A stretch of DNA of 64,000 nucleotides from DASPTR01 sp964475545 (lineage in GTDB: Archaea > Thermoproteota > Bathyarchaeia > Bathyarchaeales > Bathycorpusculaceae). Below the pieces are notes generated by a model that ran no database searches, was not told the origin of the DNA, and was given only the letters and a program-made list of their open reading frames with translations. Positions 33,476 to 42,789 of this stretch are shown one piece after another. Location of the stretch: contig CAYYXF010000001.1 in NCBI GenBank assembly GCA_964475545.1, positions 1 through 64,000 of the forward strand, given 5' to 3'. The translations under genes were made by a program, and so were the position numbers. How positions within the stretch are numbered: position 1 is the stretch's first letter; the number at the start of each line of letters is the position of its first letter.

Positions 33476-35356
33476 ATGGTTGAAGAATACCCTCTAGGAA
33501 ATCCGACCGAAGGGATGGAAGTGGGATCGCACGATTCGTTAACCCAATCTATGGACACCGCAGTTAAGCACTATGCATCATTGTTCAAACTTCCATCCTA
33601 CAAGAAGGTCGTCTTGTTTCTGGCCTTGATTTGCGTAGGTGGCACCTTGCTCTCCGTAATCCTACTATTTCGCTCATACGAATGGCTGGCTTATGGAGCT
33701 CTATTGGGTCTCTCCCTATTCCTGACAACTTTTGTCCTTGACTACGCAATGAGCAAGCTAGCTTTGAAGCGGGACCCAATCTACAATTCCAGACGGATCG
33801 CAACGCTTTCCCTTTTCTGCTGGATAATCTGGTTCTTCTTCATATTGATAGGCACAGTAGCCGGCATATTCTACGGTGTGTCATGGTGGGTTAGACTCTG
33901 TCTTCTAGGGTTTTCGGCCGTGCTGATTTTTCGCCTAATAGTGTTCAACTCGACATCTTTTGTGGACCCCAAACGCCTCGCTCTAGTCTCTCTACTTCCG
34001 CCATGCTTAAACATTACTTCATTCATTGCATTGTGGGCGACGACGGGCCCAACGATAGGCTATACTATTCCACTCCAAGGTATTCTGTTGTTTCTCATTT
34101 TCTCTCCAGTTCTGAGCGCAATTGCAAGCTACCTCTTCCTCTATCTCATAGACAAAGTGGCCGACGAAACTCTAGGCGTTCCCGCCTTGTCCCTTCTCAA
34201 GGCGTTCCTGCTCAGCTGGATAGTTGACCTTAATGCTCCTTTTGAAGCCTTCTTGGAGAGGTTGGGCGAACAGCAGAATGTCGACCTTGCCTTGTTCAAG
34301 TTTGACTCCCCTGAAAGAAGGACATACATCGTTGTTCCTTCTGTCCATCCTGGACCCTTTAAGAATATTGGAAGCAGTATCTTGCCGTCTTTGCTTAAGA
34401 ATGCCTTGGAAAAGAAGCTTGGGCGCACAGCATGTGTACCGCATGGGCTCTTTGGGCATGAGCTTGATTTGGCTTCGCAGGTGCAGAATCAGAAAGTCGT
34501 GAATAGTGTTGTTGATGCAATGGATTTCCAGACCCTGCTGGCGGAGGCTTCGCCTTTTGTCACCGCAAGCAACGGTTTTGCATCTGCATGTTGCCAGATT
34601 TTTGGTGATGCTGCATTCTTGTCTGTCACCTTGGCACCTAGGACAACCGAAGACATACCACAAGAGTTGGGTCTGTTCATTCGCCAGAAAGCGGAGCAGC
34701 TTGGGCTGGCTTGTTGTGTGGTGGTCAATGCTCACAACAGTATCGACGGAATAAATGGCATGCCTGAAGCTCTTGCTTCCTTAAAGGCCGCAGCGGCTTC
34801 TTGTTTGGAGAAGGCGGCTTCAGCGCCTCGCTTGCCTTTCGAGGTTGGGGCCAACACAGTTTTCCCAGAGGAATTTGGTCTCAGAGATGGCATGGGCTAT
34901 GGCGGGATCACTGCCGTGGTATTTAGAGTAGGGGATCAAAGAGCTGCATATGTGACAATCGATGGTAATAATATGATCTCTGGGCTTCGCGAAAGAATCC
35001 TTTCAGCTCTAGGCTCCGCGGGCATCGACAAAGGGGAAGTATTCACGACGGACACGCATTCCGTAAGCGGCATAGTCTTGGGCAGGCGAGGTTATCATCC
35101 GATAGGTGAAGTCATGAACCATGAGAAGCTGATTGGCTACATCAAGCAGGCAACCTTTGAGAGCATGGCGAATCTGAAACAGGCCAAGGCTGGTTGCAAG
35201 AGTATATCAGTTCCAGATGTCAAAGTCATCGGGAAGGAACGACTTGAAAGTCTTTCACTGTTAATCGACAAAGGGCTCCAAAGGGCAAAGAAAACAATCG
35301 TGCCGATCTGTCTTGCCAGCGGGTTTCTGTTGATGTTGCTTTTGCTGTTTGTCTAG
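33476..35356 (+). CDS. DUF2070-family membrane protein
   Basis: About 626 residues. An N-terminal block of roughly seven hydrophobic helices (about residues 45-220) is followed by a soluble domain with SVHPGPFKNIGSSILPS, VPHGLFGHELDLAS and NAHNSIDGING, blocks rich in metal-like His and Asp, and a final helix ICLASGFLLMLLLLF. This is the DUF2070 pattern, archaeal and of unknown function; the conserved His/Asp residues suggest an enzyme. The ATG at 33476 (MVEEYPL) is preferred to 33389, whose extension has low coding character. Confidence 0.8.
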   Translation: MVEEYPLGNPTEGMEVGSHDSLTQSMDTAVKHYASLFKLPSYKKVVLFLALICVGGTLLSVILLFRSYEWLAYGALLGLSLFLTTFVLDYAMSKLALKRDPIYNSRRIATLSLFCWIIWFFFILIGTVAGIFYGVSWWVRLCLLGFSAVLIFRLIVFNSTSFVDPKRLALVSLLPPCLNITSFIALWATTGPTIGYTIPLQGILLFLIFSPVLSAIASYLFLYLIDKVADETLGVPALSLLKAFLLSWIVDLNAPFEAFLERLGEQQNVDLALFKFDSPERRTYIVVPSVHPGPFKNIGSSILPSLLKNALEKKLGRTACVPHGLFGHELDLASQVQNQKVVNSVVDAMDFQTLLAEASPFVTASNGFASACCQIFGDAAFLSVTLAPRTTEDIPQELGLFIRQKAEQLGLACCVVVNAHNSIDGINGMPEALASLKAAAASCLEKAASAPRLPFEVGANTVFPEEFGLRDGMGYGGITAVVFRVGDQRAAYVTIDGNNMISGLRERILSALGSAGIDKGEVFTTDTHSVSGIVLGRRGYHPIGEVMNHEKLIGYIKQATFESMANLKQAKAGCKSISVPDVKVIGKERLESLSLLIDKGLQRAKKTIVPICLASGFLLMLLLLFV

Positions 35357-35476
35357 CCTAATATTAATATGGCTCGACTTTTAGAAATATCCCGAAGTTA
35401 AAGTTGCAACATAGCCCTCTGCCTAGTGGGAGCAGGTGGAACCTGCAGTTACAAGGTGGAACGAGCCGGATTAAGG

Positions 35477-35710
35477 ATGGCGAAAATCACCATAGATGAA
35501 GAATACTGTAAGGGTTGCACACTCTGCATCAGCTTCTGCCCCCAAAAAATTATTCGAACTGCCGGTTCAATCAGCAAGAAGGGCTATCACCCGGCGGAGC
35601 TTTTTGATCCTGGGGGGAAATGCACAGGATGCACTTTGTGTGCCATCATGTGTCCCGATGCAGCTATCACTGTCTATAGAGACAAGAAGGTTGCAGGTGA
35701 CAGAAAGTGA
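35477..35710 (+). CDS. vorC: 2-oxoacid:ferredoxin oxidoreductase, ferredoxin-type (delta) subunit
   Basis: 77 residues with two 4Fe-4S motifs, CKGCTLCISFCP and CTGCTLCAIMCP. It is the electron-transfer subunit of the four-gene oxidoreductase that follows. AAGG lies just before the ATG (35477). Its stop overlaps the next start (GTGA), marking the operon. It passes electrons from the TPP subunit to soluble ferredoxin. Confidence 0.9.
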   Translation: MAKITIDEEYCKGCTLCISFCPQKIIRTAGSISKKGYHPAELFDPGGKCTGCTLCAIMCPDAAITVYRDKKVAGDRK

Positions 35711-36771
35711 CCGAGAAAAAGTTCATGGCTGGAAACGAAGCGATAGCTGAGGCCGCTGTCCAAGCGGGATGCAGATACTATTTCGGTTACCCGATAACGC
35801 CACAAAACGAAATTGGCGAATACATGGCGTGGAGGATGCCTGAGGTCGGCGGTACCTTCCTTCAGGCAGAAAGCGAAGTGGCAGCCATATACATGGTGTT
35901 TGGCGCTGCTGGAGCAGGTGCGAGAGCTATGACCTCTTCTTCCAGTCCAGGAATCAGCCTAATGCAAGAGGGGATTTCCTACATCGCCGCCGCTGAGCTT
36001 CCATGTGTGATAGTGAACATGATGCGAGGCGGACCAGGACTTGGTGGCATAGCGCCCTCGCAATCAGACTATTTCCAGGCAACAAAGGGCGGCGGCCATG
36101 GAGATTATCACTTGCTTGTGTTGGCCCCATCAACGGGTCAAGAGGCAGCAGACCTTACAATGCTGGCCTTCGACTTGGCCGACAAGTACCGAAATCCGGT
36201 TATGATTTTGGGGGACGGGAATATTGGCCAGATGATGGAGCCCATTGAATTCAAGCCGCTAGGCAAGACATCTGCACCCGTTAGGAAAGACTGGGCCATT
36301 ACAGGGTCTTCAAATGGAGGTCGAAAGCTGCTAAAGACTCTCTTTCTTGATCCTGTAATTTTGGAAAAGCGCAACTTGGTCATTGCTCAGAAGCTTCGCG
36401 AAGCGGTTAAGAATGAAGTGCGGCTCGAGTCTTACCTGACTGAAGACGCGGAGGTGGTGATCGCCGCCTATGGGACAGTGGCTCGCATTGCAAAGACAGC
36501 TATTAAAATCCTCCGTGAGAAGGGTTTGAAGGTAGGCTTACTGAGGCCAATATCGCTATACCCGTTCCCCTACGAAGCATTTGCCAGGATGGCTGAACGG
36601 GTGAAGAGCTTCCTGGTGGTTGAAATGAGTATGGGGCAAATGCTTGAGGACGTACAACTTGCTCTCTGTGGCAAGAGCCAACTGCACTTCTACAGCAGGG
36701 TTGGCGGAATAGTTCCAAGCTACGAGGAAATCGTCGGGGAAGTGGAAAGGATCGCCATGGAGGCAAAGTAA
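35707..36771 (+). CDS. vorB: 2-oxoacid:ferredoxin oxidoreductase, alpha (pyrimidine-binding) subunit, VOR type
   Basis: 354 residues. FGYPITPQNEIGEYMA, MTSSSSPGISLMQEG and NMMRGGPGLGGIAPSQSDYF are the signature of the KorA/VorB alpha subunit, where TPP and CoA meet. The GTG start overlaps the ferredoxin gene by 4 bases. The TPP-subunit sequence favours branched-chain 2-ketoisovalerate over 2-oxoglutarate. The complex oxidises the 2-oxoacid to acyl-CoA with ferredoxin. Confidence 0.88.
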   Translation: MTEKKFMAGNEAIAEAAVQAGCRYYFGYPITPQNEIGEYMAWRMPEVGGTFLQAESEVAAIYMVFGAAGAGARAMTSSSSPGISLMQEGISYIAAAELPCVIVNMMRGGPGLGGIAPSQSDYFQATKGGGHGDYHLLVLAPSTGQEAADLTMLAFDLADKYRNPVMILGDGNIGQMMEPIEFKPLGKTSAPVRKDWAITGSSNGGRKLLKTLFLDPVILEKRNLVIAQKLREAVKNEVRLESYLTEDAEVVIAAYGTVARIAKTAIKILREKGLKVGLLRPISLYPFPYEAFARMAERVKSFLVVEMSMGQMLEDVQLALCGKSQLHFYSRVGGIVPSYEEIVGEVERIAMEAK

Positions 36772-36773
36772 AG

Positions 36774-37517
36774 ATGGAAACTGTCTACGAAAGACCAAAG
36801 ACCCTCACCACCGCAAGCACGCACTACTGCCCAGGATGCGGTCATGGAATCATTCACCGATTAATCGCGGAAGTGATAGACGAGCTTGGAATCCGCGACA
36901 AAACAGTGGTCGTCGCTCCCGTAGGCTGTGCCGTGCTCCTCTACAACTACTTCAACCTAGACTCGTACGAAGCAGCGCATGGCCGTGCTCCTGCCATTGC
37001 CACCGGGTGCAAACGCGTCCACCCTGAATTAGTTGTTTTCACCTACCAAGGAGACGGTGACCTTGCTGCAATAGGGACGGCAGAAACAGTGCACGCAGCA
37101 GCGCGCGGAGAAAAAATCACAACCATTTTTGTCAACAACGCAATCTACGGAATGACGGCGGGGCAAATGGCGCCGACGACACTCATTGGTCAGAAGACCA
37201 CAACCACCCCTGATGGTAGAACCCCTGAAAGAGCTGGCTACCCCATTCGCATGTGCGAGATGCTGGCCACACTCGAAGGTGCAGCGTATATTGCAAGAGT
37301 CAGCGTGAGTAGCCCCAAAAACGTCGTTCAAGCAAAGAGAACCATCAAGAAAGCGTTTGAAACTCAAATCAAAGGATTAGGCTATTCGCTTGTGGAAGTC
37401 CTGTCTCAATGCCCGACAAACTGGCATATGACGACTGTTGAATCGGTGAAGTGGGTTGACGAAAAATTGGCTTCCTATTTCCCACTGGGAGAGTTCAAGT
37501 CGCCTAAGGAGGGATAG
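36774..37517 (+). CDS. vorA: 2-oxoacid:ferredoxin oxidoreductase, beta (TPP) subunit, VOR type
   Basis: 247 residues. CPGCGHGIIHRLI, the TPP motif GDGDLAAIG through NNAIYGMTAGQ, and HGRAPAIATGCKRVHPE closely follow the ketoisovalerate branch of the family. This part corresponds to the first half of the fused VorA of Methanothermobacter. It starts 2 bases after vorB and is followed by the gamma subunit 2 bases on. Kor identity is possible but less likely. Confidence 0.88.
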   Translation: METVYERPKTLTTASTHYCPGCGHGIIHRLIAEVIDELGIRDKTVVVAPVGCAVLLYNYFNLDSYEAAHGRAPAIATGCKRVHPELVVFTYQGDGDLAAIGTAETVHAAARGEKITTIFVNNAIYGMTAGQMAPTTLIGQKTTTTPDGRTPERAGYPIRMCEMLATLEGAAYIARVSVSSPKNVVQAKRTIKKAFETQIKGLGYSLVEVLSQCPTNWHMTTVESVKWVDEKLASYFPLGEFKSPKEG

Positions 37518-37519
37518 AG

Positions 37520-38101
37520 ATGGCGAAACCAGTGAAGAAAGCCTTCTATGAAGACGTTGTAATGGCGGGCTTCGGCGGCCAAGGCCTTATGTTCATTGGG
37601 AAACTATTAGCCTACAGTGCAATGAAAGAAGGTCGGCACGTGACATGGATCCCATCCTATGGGCCTGAAATGCGCGGAGGGACAGCCAACTGCACGGTCG
37701 TCGTTTCAAGCGAAGAGATAGGATCACCAGTGACGCCCCACCCTCGGGCGATAATTGTCATGAACAACCCTTCGCTGGAAGCTTTTGAACCAAGGTTAGA
37801 GCGCAACGGCTTGCTTCTTCTCAGCAGCTCACTTGTGAATAGACCGACAACGAGAGGAGACGTCAAGATTGTGTCGGTGCCGGCAAGCGAGATTGCAACC
37901 TCCGCGGGCACCGAAAGAGCCGCAAACATGGCTATGCTCGGCGCCTACGTTGCCCTTACAGGGGTTGTTGCTAAAGAAAGTATAGTTGAGGGCCTTAAGG
38001 AATTGTTTGGGAAAAAGATTGACCTTTTTGAGACAAATGTGCGCGCGTTTGAAGAAGGAATGAAGTTTGCGGAGACGCAGTCGCCCAAGCGGGTCGGCTA
38101 A
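37520..38101 (+). CDS. 2-oxoacid:ferredoxin oxidoreductase, gamma subunit
   Basis: 193 residues. MAGFGGQGLMFIGKLLAYSA and WIPSYGPEMRGGTANC are the gamma-subunit blocks. AAGGAGGG lies before the ATG. It completes the four-subunit enzyme and corresponds to the C-terminal half of fused VorA proteins. Confidence 0.9.
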   Translation: MAKPVKKAFYEDVVMAGFGGQGLMFIGKLLAYSAMKEGRHVTWIPSYGPEMRGGTANCTVVVSSEEIGSPVTPHPRAIIVMNNPSLEAFEPRLERNGLLLLSSSLVNRPTTRGDVKIVSVPASEIATSAGTERAANMAMLGAYVALTGVVAKESIVEGLKELFGKKIDLFETNVRAFEEGMKFAETQSPKRVG

Positions 38102-38246
38102 CATGAGACAATGGCGACAGCTCGCAATATCAAGCCAGAGCAGCGGTTCCTGCAAGGTATGGAAAGATATAAGAAGCCAAAATTCGTGATATACACTGCC
38201 CATCGCAGGTAAACTACCGTCTGCTAGTGAAGAATGGAGGTATAAC

Positions 38247-38627
38247 ATGCCAAAACCAAAACAGAAGAAAGCCTCTGAAAAGAAAGAGAAGGCACCGAAA
38301 GCGCCGAAACCCGCAGAATCATCAAAGCCACCAAGCCCTGAACCGAAAACGGAGATTAGCGAGAAAGTCGTGTATGTCGGTCAGAAACCAGTGAAGAACT
38401 ATGTGATCGCTTGTCTGACATCTTTCAATGCAGGCTCGAACAAGATCGTTCTAAAGGCCAGAGGCCGGGCAATCTGCAAAGCCGTGGACACTGTAGAATT
38501 GCTTAGGCGAACGTTCTTGAAGGACGCGCAACTTCAAGGCATCAGCATCTGCACGGAGCAGGTGGCAAGAGAGGGAGACAGAAAAGCAAACGTCTCCGCC
38601 ATTGAAATCACGCTGATCAAGGCATAG
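38247..38627 (+). CDS. albA: Alba chromatin protein with basic Pro/Lys/Ala tail
   Basis: 126 residues. Residues about 40-126 are the Alba fold: VVYVGQKPVKNYVIACLTSF, VLKARGRAICKAVDTVELLR, and the closing VSAIEITLIKA. The first about 40 residues are almost all Lys, Pro, Ala, Glu and Ser, an extension not found in typical 90-residue Alba proteins. It binds DNA and RNA and shapes chromatin. GGAGG sits 8 bases before the ATG, and an AGATATAAG box about 75 bases upstream. Confidence 0.88.
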   Translation: MPKPKQKKASEKKEKAPKAPKPAESSKPPSPEPKTEISEKVVYVGQKPVKNYVIACLTSFNAGSNKIVLKARGRAICKAVDTVELLRRTFLKDAQLQGISICTEQVAREGDRKANVSAIEITLIKA

Positions 38628-38726
38628 CCGCGTGGTTACTTACAGCACTTGTCAGAATTCCAGCGGGTCTTGGTAGGGCAGCGATCGTTTATCTATCGTA
38701 TTTTTGTGAGAAGAATCATCGTTAGC

Positions 38727-38736
38727 TATATAAGCC
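38727..38736 (+). promoter_or_regulatory. TATA box of the class III aminotransferase gene
   Basis: GCTATATAAG, about 38-47 bases before the ATG at 38774, in a gap otherwise without features. It is one of the clearest archaeal promoters in the window. Confidence 0.5.
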
Positions 38737-38773
38737 ATTCTTTCTAACGGTAGTCTCCGATCGGTGATGCGAA

Positions 38774-40111
38774 ATGAGTGGTTACCCAAAAATTGTTGTT
38801 ACTCCACCAGGACCCAAAGCAAGAGAATTGGTCAAGAAGGACGAAAGTCTGATTTCTCCATCTTATGGGCGGTTCTATCCGCTTGTTGTTGAGTCGGGCA
38901 AAGGTTGCATAATAAAAGATGTTGACGGAAACGAGTTCATCGACTTCAACTCCGGCTTAGTATGCATGAACGTTGGGCACAATCATCCTAAAGTGGTCAC
39001 GGCCATTAAGAACCAGTGCGACCGCTTTCTACACTATTCAAACACGGACTTCTACTACAAGGAAGTCATAAATTTGGCGGAAAGACTTGCGGAAATCACG
39101 CCTGGAACGCCTGACAAGAAGGTCTATTTCGGCAACAGTGGGGCTGAAGCCATTGAGGCAGCGATCAAGCTTGCAAAGTGGCACAGCCGCAGGCAACTGT
39201 TCATCGGCTTCATAGGTGCTTTTCACGGGCGCACAGTAGGCGCTTTGTCTTTCACTGCCAGCAAACCCACTCAAAAGCGCTATTTCTTCCCGTTGATGCC
39301 CGGGGTCACCCATGTTCCATATGCATATTGCTACCGTTGCCCCTTCAAGCTGACCTATCCTGACTGCCACTACTGGTGCGTGGATTTCATTGATGAGTAT
39401 GTCTTGCAGAAGTATGTGCCTCCTGAAGACACGGCGGCAATAGTGCTTGAACCCATTCAGGGTGAAGGCGGATATGTTGTTCCACCACCTGAATACTTCC
39501 AACGGATAAAGAAGCTTGCAGATAAATATGGTATACTGCTAATAGATGATGAGGTGCAGGCAGGCATTGGAAGAACTGGAAAATGGTTTGCCATTGAACA
39601 CTGGAACGTTGAACCCGACATCGTATGCAGCGCAAAAGGATTAGCGTCAGGCTTGCCGTTGGGTGCGACAATAGCTAAGTCCAAAGTGATGGATTGGGTT
39701 CCGGGATCACATGCGAGCACGTTTGGCGGTAACCCGCTTTCATGCGTTGCGGCGAGCGCCGTTATAGATGTCATACAGGAAGAGAAGCTCATGGAAAACG
39801 CAACTAAGCAGGGCAACTACATCATGAAAAGAATGGGCGAGATGAAAGAGAAAAGTGAGATTGTAGGCGATGTGAGGGGCAAGGGATTGATGATAGGCGT
39901 TGAAATCGTTGAAAACAAAGAAAACAAGAAGCCGGCCCCACAGAAGGTCAGCGAGATTATGACGCGCTCATGGAAGCGGGGTGTCAACGTCATCACTTGC
40001 GGTGCGTCAACGATTAGGATGGCGCCGCCGCTTGTAATCACAAGGGAGCTTGTTGACGCAGCCTTGGACATTATTGAAGATTCGATAAGAGAGGTCGAGA
40101 AAGAAGGTTAG
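38774..40111 (+). CDS. Class III PLP aminotransferase or amino-acid racemase
   Basis: 445 residues, acetylornithine/GABA aminotransferase fold. The PLP lysine is in CSAKGLASGLPLG and GNSGAEAIEAAIKLA, IDDEVQAGIGRTGKW and STFGGNPLSCVAA are the usual blocks. Thermococcales members of this group with the same YRCPFK insert (here CYRCPFKLTYPDC) act as ornithine aminotransferase or as leucine/alanine racemase, so amino-group transfer or racemisation is possible. It is followed by a GNAT gene 13 bases on. Confidence 0.85.
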   Translation: MSGYPKIVVTPPGPKARELVKKDESLISPSYGRFYPLVVESGKGCIIKDVDGNEFIDFNSGLVCMNVGHNHPKVVTAIKNQCDRFLHYSNTDFYYKEVINLAERLAEITPGTPDKKVYFGNSGAEAIEAAIKLAKWHSRRQLFIGFIGAFHGRTVGALSFTASKPTQKRYFFPLMPGVTHVPYAYCYRCPFKLTYPDCHYWCVDFIDEYVLQKYVPPEDTAAIVLEPIQGEGGYVVPPPEYFQRIKKLADKYGILLIDDEVQAGIGRTGKWFAIEHWNVEPDIVCSAKGLASGLPLGATIAKSKVMDWVPGSHASTFGGNPLSCVAASAVIDVIQEEKLMENATKQGNYIMKRMGEMKEKSEIVGDVRGKGLMIGVEIVENKENKKPAPQKVSEIMTRSWKRGVNVITCGASTIRMAPPLVITRELVDAALDIIEDSIREVEKEG

Positions 40112-40124
40112 CTTGCGTATTCGC

Positions 40125-40553
40125 ATGCAAACCCGAAAACTAACCATAGACGACTATGCAGCAATAGCCCAACTTTGGAAGAGAGCCGGGCTGTCCTTCA
40201 GACCGCGAGGGCGAGATAGTAGGGAAGCAATAGCAAAGGAAATGGCGGCAAATCCTGACTTTTTTCTAGGAGCCTTTGTGCAAGATCGCTTGATCGGCGT
40301 GGTCATTGTGAGTTGCGACGTGAGAAAAGGCTGGATAAACCGCTTAGCCGTCGATCCGGATCGGAGGCATCGAGGTGTTGCCAAGGCTTTGATTGCGGAA
40401 TCTGAAAGGATACTCAGAACGCGGGGTGTTAGGCTCTTCTGTGTTCTAATTGACGCTGACAACATGCCGTCAAAGGAATTGTTTAGAAGATGCGGTTATG
40501 TTGAGCATCATGACATAACTTACCTCAGCAAGCGTGACAGTGAAGAGGTCTAG
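40125..40553 (+). CDS. GNAT-family N-acetyltransferase
   Basis: About 142 residues. The acetyl-CoA loop is in INRLAVDPDRRHRGVAKAL with the R-x-x-G-V/x-A pattern, and a C-terminal SKELFRRCGYVEHH is typical. The acceptor is unknown; it follows the aminotransferase closely and may acetylate its product or ornithine-type amines. The frame opens at TTG 40113; ATG 40125 is preferred. Confidence 0.8.
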   Translation: MQTRKLTIDDYAAIAQLWKRAGLSFRPRGRDSREAIAKEMAANPDFFLGAFVQDRLIGVVIVSCDVRKGWINRLAVDPDRRHRGVAKALIAESERILRTRGVRLFCVLIDADNMPSKELFRRCGYVEHHDITYLSKRDSEEV

Positions 40554-40681
40554 CCAGATGCAAGATTGGCTGTTGCCTTGCAGTTCTGACTGCTTTTACG
40601 GCGAGAATGTTGGCTTTTGAGCGAGTCCGGGGCATTCAGACTTGCTGGAAAACTGCATATGACTGGTCATGCGGAACGTGA

Positions 40682-41254
40682 TTAGAAGTCGCTCGGTTTT
40701 GCTATGACTTCTCTTATTCTCAGATCGAAAAACTTTGCAGCGTTTGCTGGAAAAACGCGAAGTGCTGTGTCAGCGCCCCTGCCCGTTCCAGCAATAGCAA
40801 CAATGTCTATGTCCATTGGGATGAGCCCTGCATCGGCGGCCATCAGGGTTATTTCTACGCATACTTTAGTTCCTTCTCCCATAAGCCTGAGCACGTTTGC
40901 TATCATTTCTAGGGGCTGTATAGTGCCGAAATTCCTGCGTATGGCCCGCTCGGCGCTGCTTAGAGCGTGCGTGCCTGTGAAGATTTTTGCTCCGTTCTTC
41001 AGAATTTCATGCTTAAACTCTTCCCGTAGTTCTGGTTTTCCCTTTTCCTGAAATCCACAGAAATGGGTAACTACCACAACATTAAAACCCTTAAACAGCT
41101 TGGAAGTTTTGGCTCCAGTCTCGCCAGTCGTTGAAGCAACCACGATGTCTTTAATGCCCTCTTTCTCCACGTATTTTCTGACAAGTTTAAGCAAGGCGTC
41201 AGTATTCTGCTTGCCCGTTACTCCAAAATAGGTTGCCTTCTTCTCCAAGCTCAT
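40682..41254 (-). CDS. Pyruvate kinase C-terminal (alpha/beta) domain protein
   Basis: 190 residues, free-standing PK_C domain: KDIVVASTTGETGAKTSKLF and the conserved TGTHALSSAERAIRRNFG. In pyruvate kinase this domain carries allosteric sites; the archaeal stand-alone form has no barrel and so no kinase activity is expected. Role unknown. It lies convergent to the GNAT gene with 128 bases between that show only weak dyads. Confidence 0.8.
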   Translation of the reverse strand: MSLEKKATYFGVTGKQNTDALLKLVRKYVEKEGIKDIVVASTTGETGAKTSKLFKGFNVVVVTHFCGFQEKGKPELREEFKHEILKNGAKIFTGTHALSSAERAIRRNFGTIQPLEMIANVLRLMGEGTKVCVEITLMAADAGLIPMDIDIVAIAGTGRGADTALRVFPANAAKFFDLRIREVIAKPSDF

Positions 41255-41294
41255 GAGCCATCGCTCGCCTAGGTCTATTTCAGAAAGACTCTAT

Positions 41295-41858
41295 TTATGT
41301 GCTTGGGGAGTCTTGGCTAAGCTGGCTTCTTCTTAACGGTTTCCTCTTCAGTCTGGTTCCGCATATTTCGCATGTTTTGGCCTTGCTGTCTGCGGCGTAT
41401 CTTTTGTGGCAGGCTGGGCAATACCTTATCCATGTCAGACGAACGCGGATGCCGAAGGTTGCCAATGAAGCAAATTCCATGTTCATTTGGTCTGCAACGT
41501 TCTGTATCGAATAGTCATCGGTGACAATCAACGGAGAATGGCCCTCTGCCTTGAGCTGAAGTGCTAGCGCCAAGAGCTGGAGGTCAGTCTCTGACAGGAA
41601 AAACTTGTCGCCGACCAGAATTGCAGAGGCCTTGACCTTGTCGATGAACTCTTCTTCAGGCGCCCGGACTTTCAGCCTGCCGCTCGCTACTGCCGCTTCG
41701 AATCTTACTTCAGGCATAGAGCTTTCTGCTATCTCCTCTTTGACCATTGGAACCGTGTATTCTTCTCCTTCCGATGAAAATGGATCAAGACCTGCTATGA
41801 ATGCTGACGTGTCCAAAACTGCAACTTTCTTCGGGGTCGTGTGCGTTGGGTTTCTCAC
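41295..41858 (-). CDS. PIN-domain endoribonuclease Nob1
   Basis: 187 residues. PIN acidic residues are visible at Asp16, Glu41/42, Asp92 and Asp114/115, followed by a zinc ribbon with cysteines 147, 150, 163 and 166 (CPACHKRY, CEICGTRL). Nob1 cuts the 3' end of 16S rRNA precursors. Its start overlaps the NAD kinase stop by 4 bases. The C-terminus is Arg/Ser-rich, suitable for rRNA contacts. Confidence 0.88.
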   Translation of the reverse strand: MRNPTHTTPKKVAVLDTSAFIAGLDPFSSEGEEYTVPMVKEEIAESSMPEVRFEAAVASGRLKVRAPEEEFIDKVKASAILVGDKFFLSETDLQLLALALQLKAEGHSPLIVTDDYSIQNVADQMNMEFASLATFGIRVRLTWIRYCPACHKRYAADSKAKTCEICGTRLKRKPLRRSQLSQDSPST

Positions 41859-42706
41859 CCCGTTGCCTTGAAAAGCAGTCTGCTTTTCAGTCGATGGTAG
41901 AAGTCTTCTCTAAACCTTATGAAAGATGTTTCATTTTTGGACCGTGTGACTGTTAGGCTTGGAAGTCTAGAATCTATGATTTGAGTATGTTGGCCGTCGA
42001 TCAACACGAGCATTCTTTTGGGTTTGTGAACTTCAACTGTCACGCGCGAGTCAGCTGGAAAGACGATTGGTCGGAAATCGGTCAAGGGGCATATAGGTGT
42101 TAGAACAAAAGCGTCGACATCCGGATCTAAGACGGGTCCACCTGCTGAAAGCGAGTATCCTGTGGAGCCCGTTTGTGTGGATATCAGCAGGGAATCTGCT
42201 TGGCAGTTTAGGATGGGTTCCCCGGTTCTTAGGACACGCATGTAAAGCAGTTTTGCCGGCTCGTCGTGTGTGACTACAACCTCGTTCAATGCGTCTGGAA
42301 GTTCAATGTTGTCTGCATTGACGGCGAGCTTCATGCATTTCTCAATCCTGTGTTCTCCCTTCAGGCACTTGTCCACTGCGTCGAAAGCTAGGTTTGGTTC
42401 CACCTCGGTGAGAAAGCCTCGAATCCCCACGTTTACTGCAAGGATTGGCGGTTCAGGCTTAGGGAGTGAGAGACAAGCCCTAAGTATTGTACCGTCGCCG
42501 CCGATGGTTACTATGAAGTCGGTTCGCATACTTTTCAGAGGGAGAGTCTTCCATTTTGCCCTGATCTTGCCGGCTAGGGTATTTTCCACATAGACTTCTA
42601 CCCCTCTCTTGCTCAAGTGTTCAGCTAGGTCTTCCACAAGTTTTACCGCTCTCTTCCTGTCAAAGCGGGCGACCAAGCCGGCGCTTTTGAACACGCTTTT
42701 CACCAT
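41855..42706 (-). CDS. nadK: NAD kinase
   Basis: 283 residues. GGDGTILRA at about 69-77 is the diglycine/phosphate-binding motif, and STQTGSTGYSLSAGGPVLDP completes the NAD-kinase signature. It phosphorylates NAD to NADP. Its stop overlaps nob1. A promoter region with CTATATATGG (42730) is shared with divergent aIF5A. Confidence 0.92.
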   Translation of the reverse strand: MVKSVFKSAGLVARFDRKRAVKLVEDLAEHLSKRGVEVYVENTLAGKIRAKWKTLPLKSMRTDFIVTIGGDGTILRACLSLPKPEPPILAVNVGIRGFLTEVEPNLAFDAVDKCLKGEHRIEKCMKLAVNADNIELPDALNEVVVTHDEPAKLLYMRVLRTGEPILNCQADSLLISTQTGSTGYSLSAGGPVLDPDVDAFVLTPICPLTDFRPIVFPADSRVTVEVHKPKRMLVLIDGQHTQIIDSRLPSLTVTRSKNETSFIRFREDFYHRLKSRLLFKATG

Positions 42707-42729
42707 CGACCTATTAGCGGCACCTTAAT

Positions 42730-42739
42730 CTATATATGG
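42730..42739. promoter_or_regulatory. Divergent TATA-rich promoter between nadK and aIF5A
   Basis: CTATATATGG, palindromic in its core, 50-60 bases before the aIF5A GTG and about 25-30 bases before the nadK start. It can serve either direction. Confidence 0.4.
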
Positions 42740-42789
42740 GTGTTGTTAAGAATTGCTCTGAGTAAGGGGCTGCGAAAGTTGGTGTTAAT

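Noticed and set aside
40554..40681. Possible small RNA between the convergent GNAT and PK_C genes.
   Set aside because: A CTGA box is present but no C box at suitable distance, and no stable long hairpin was evident.
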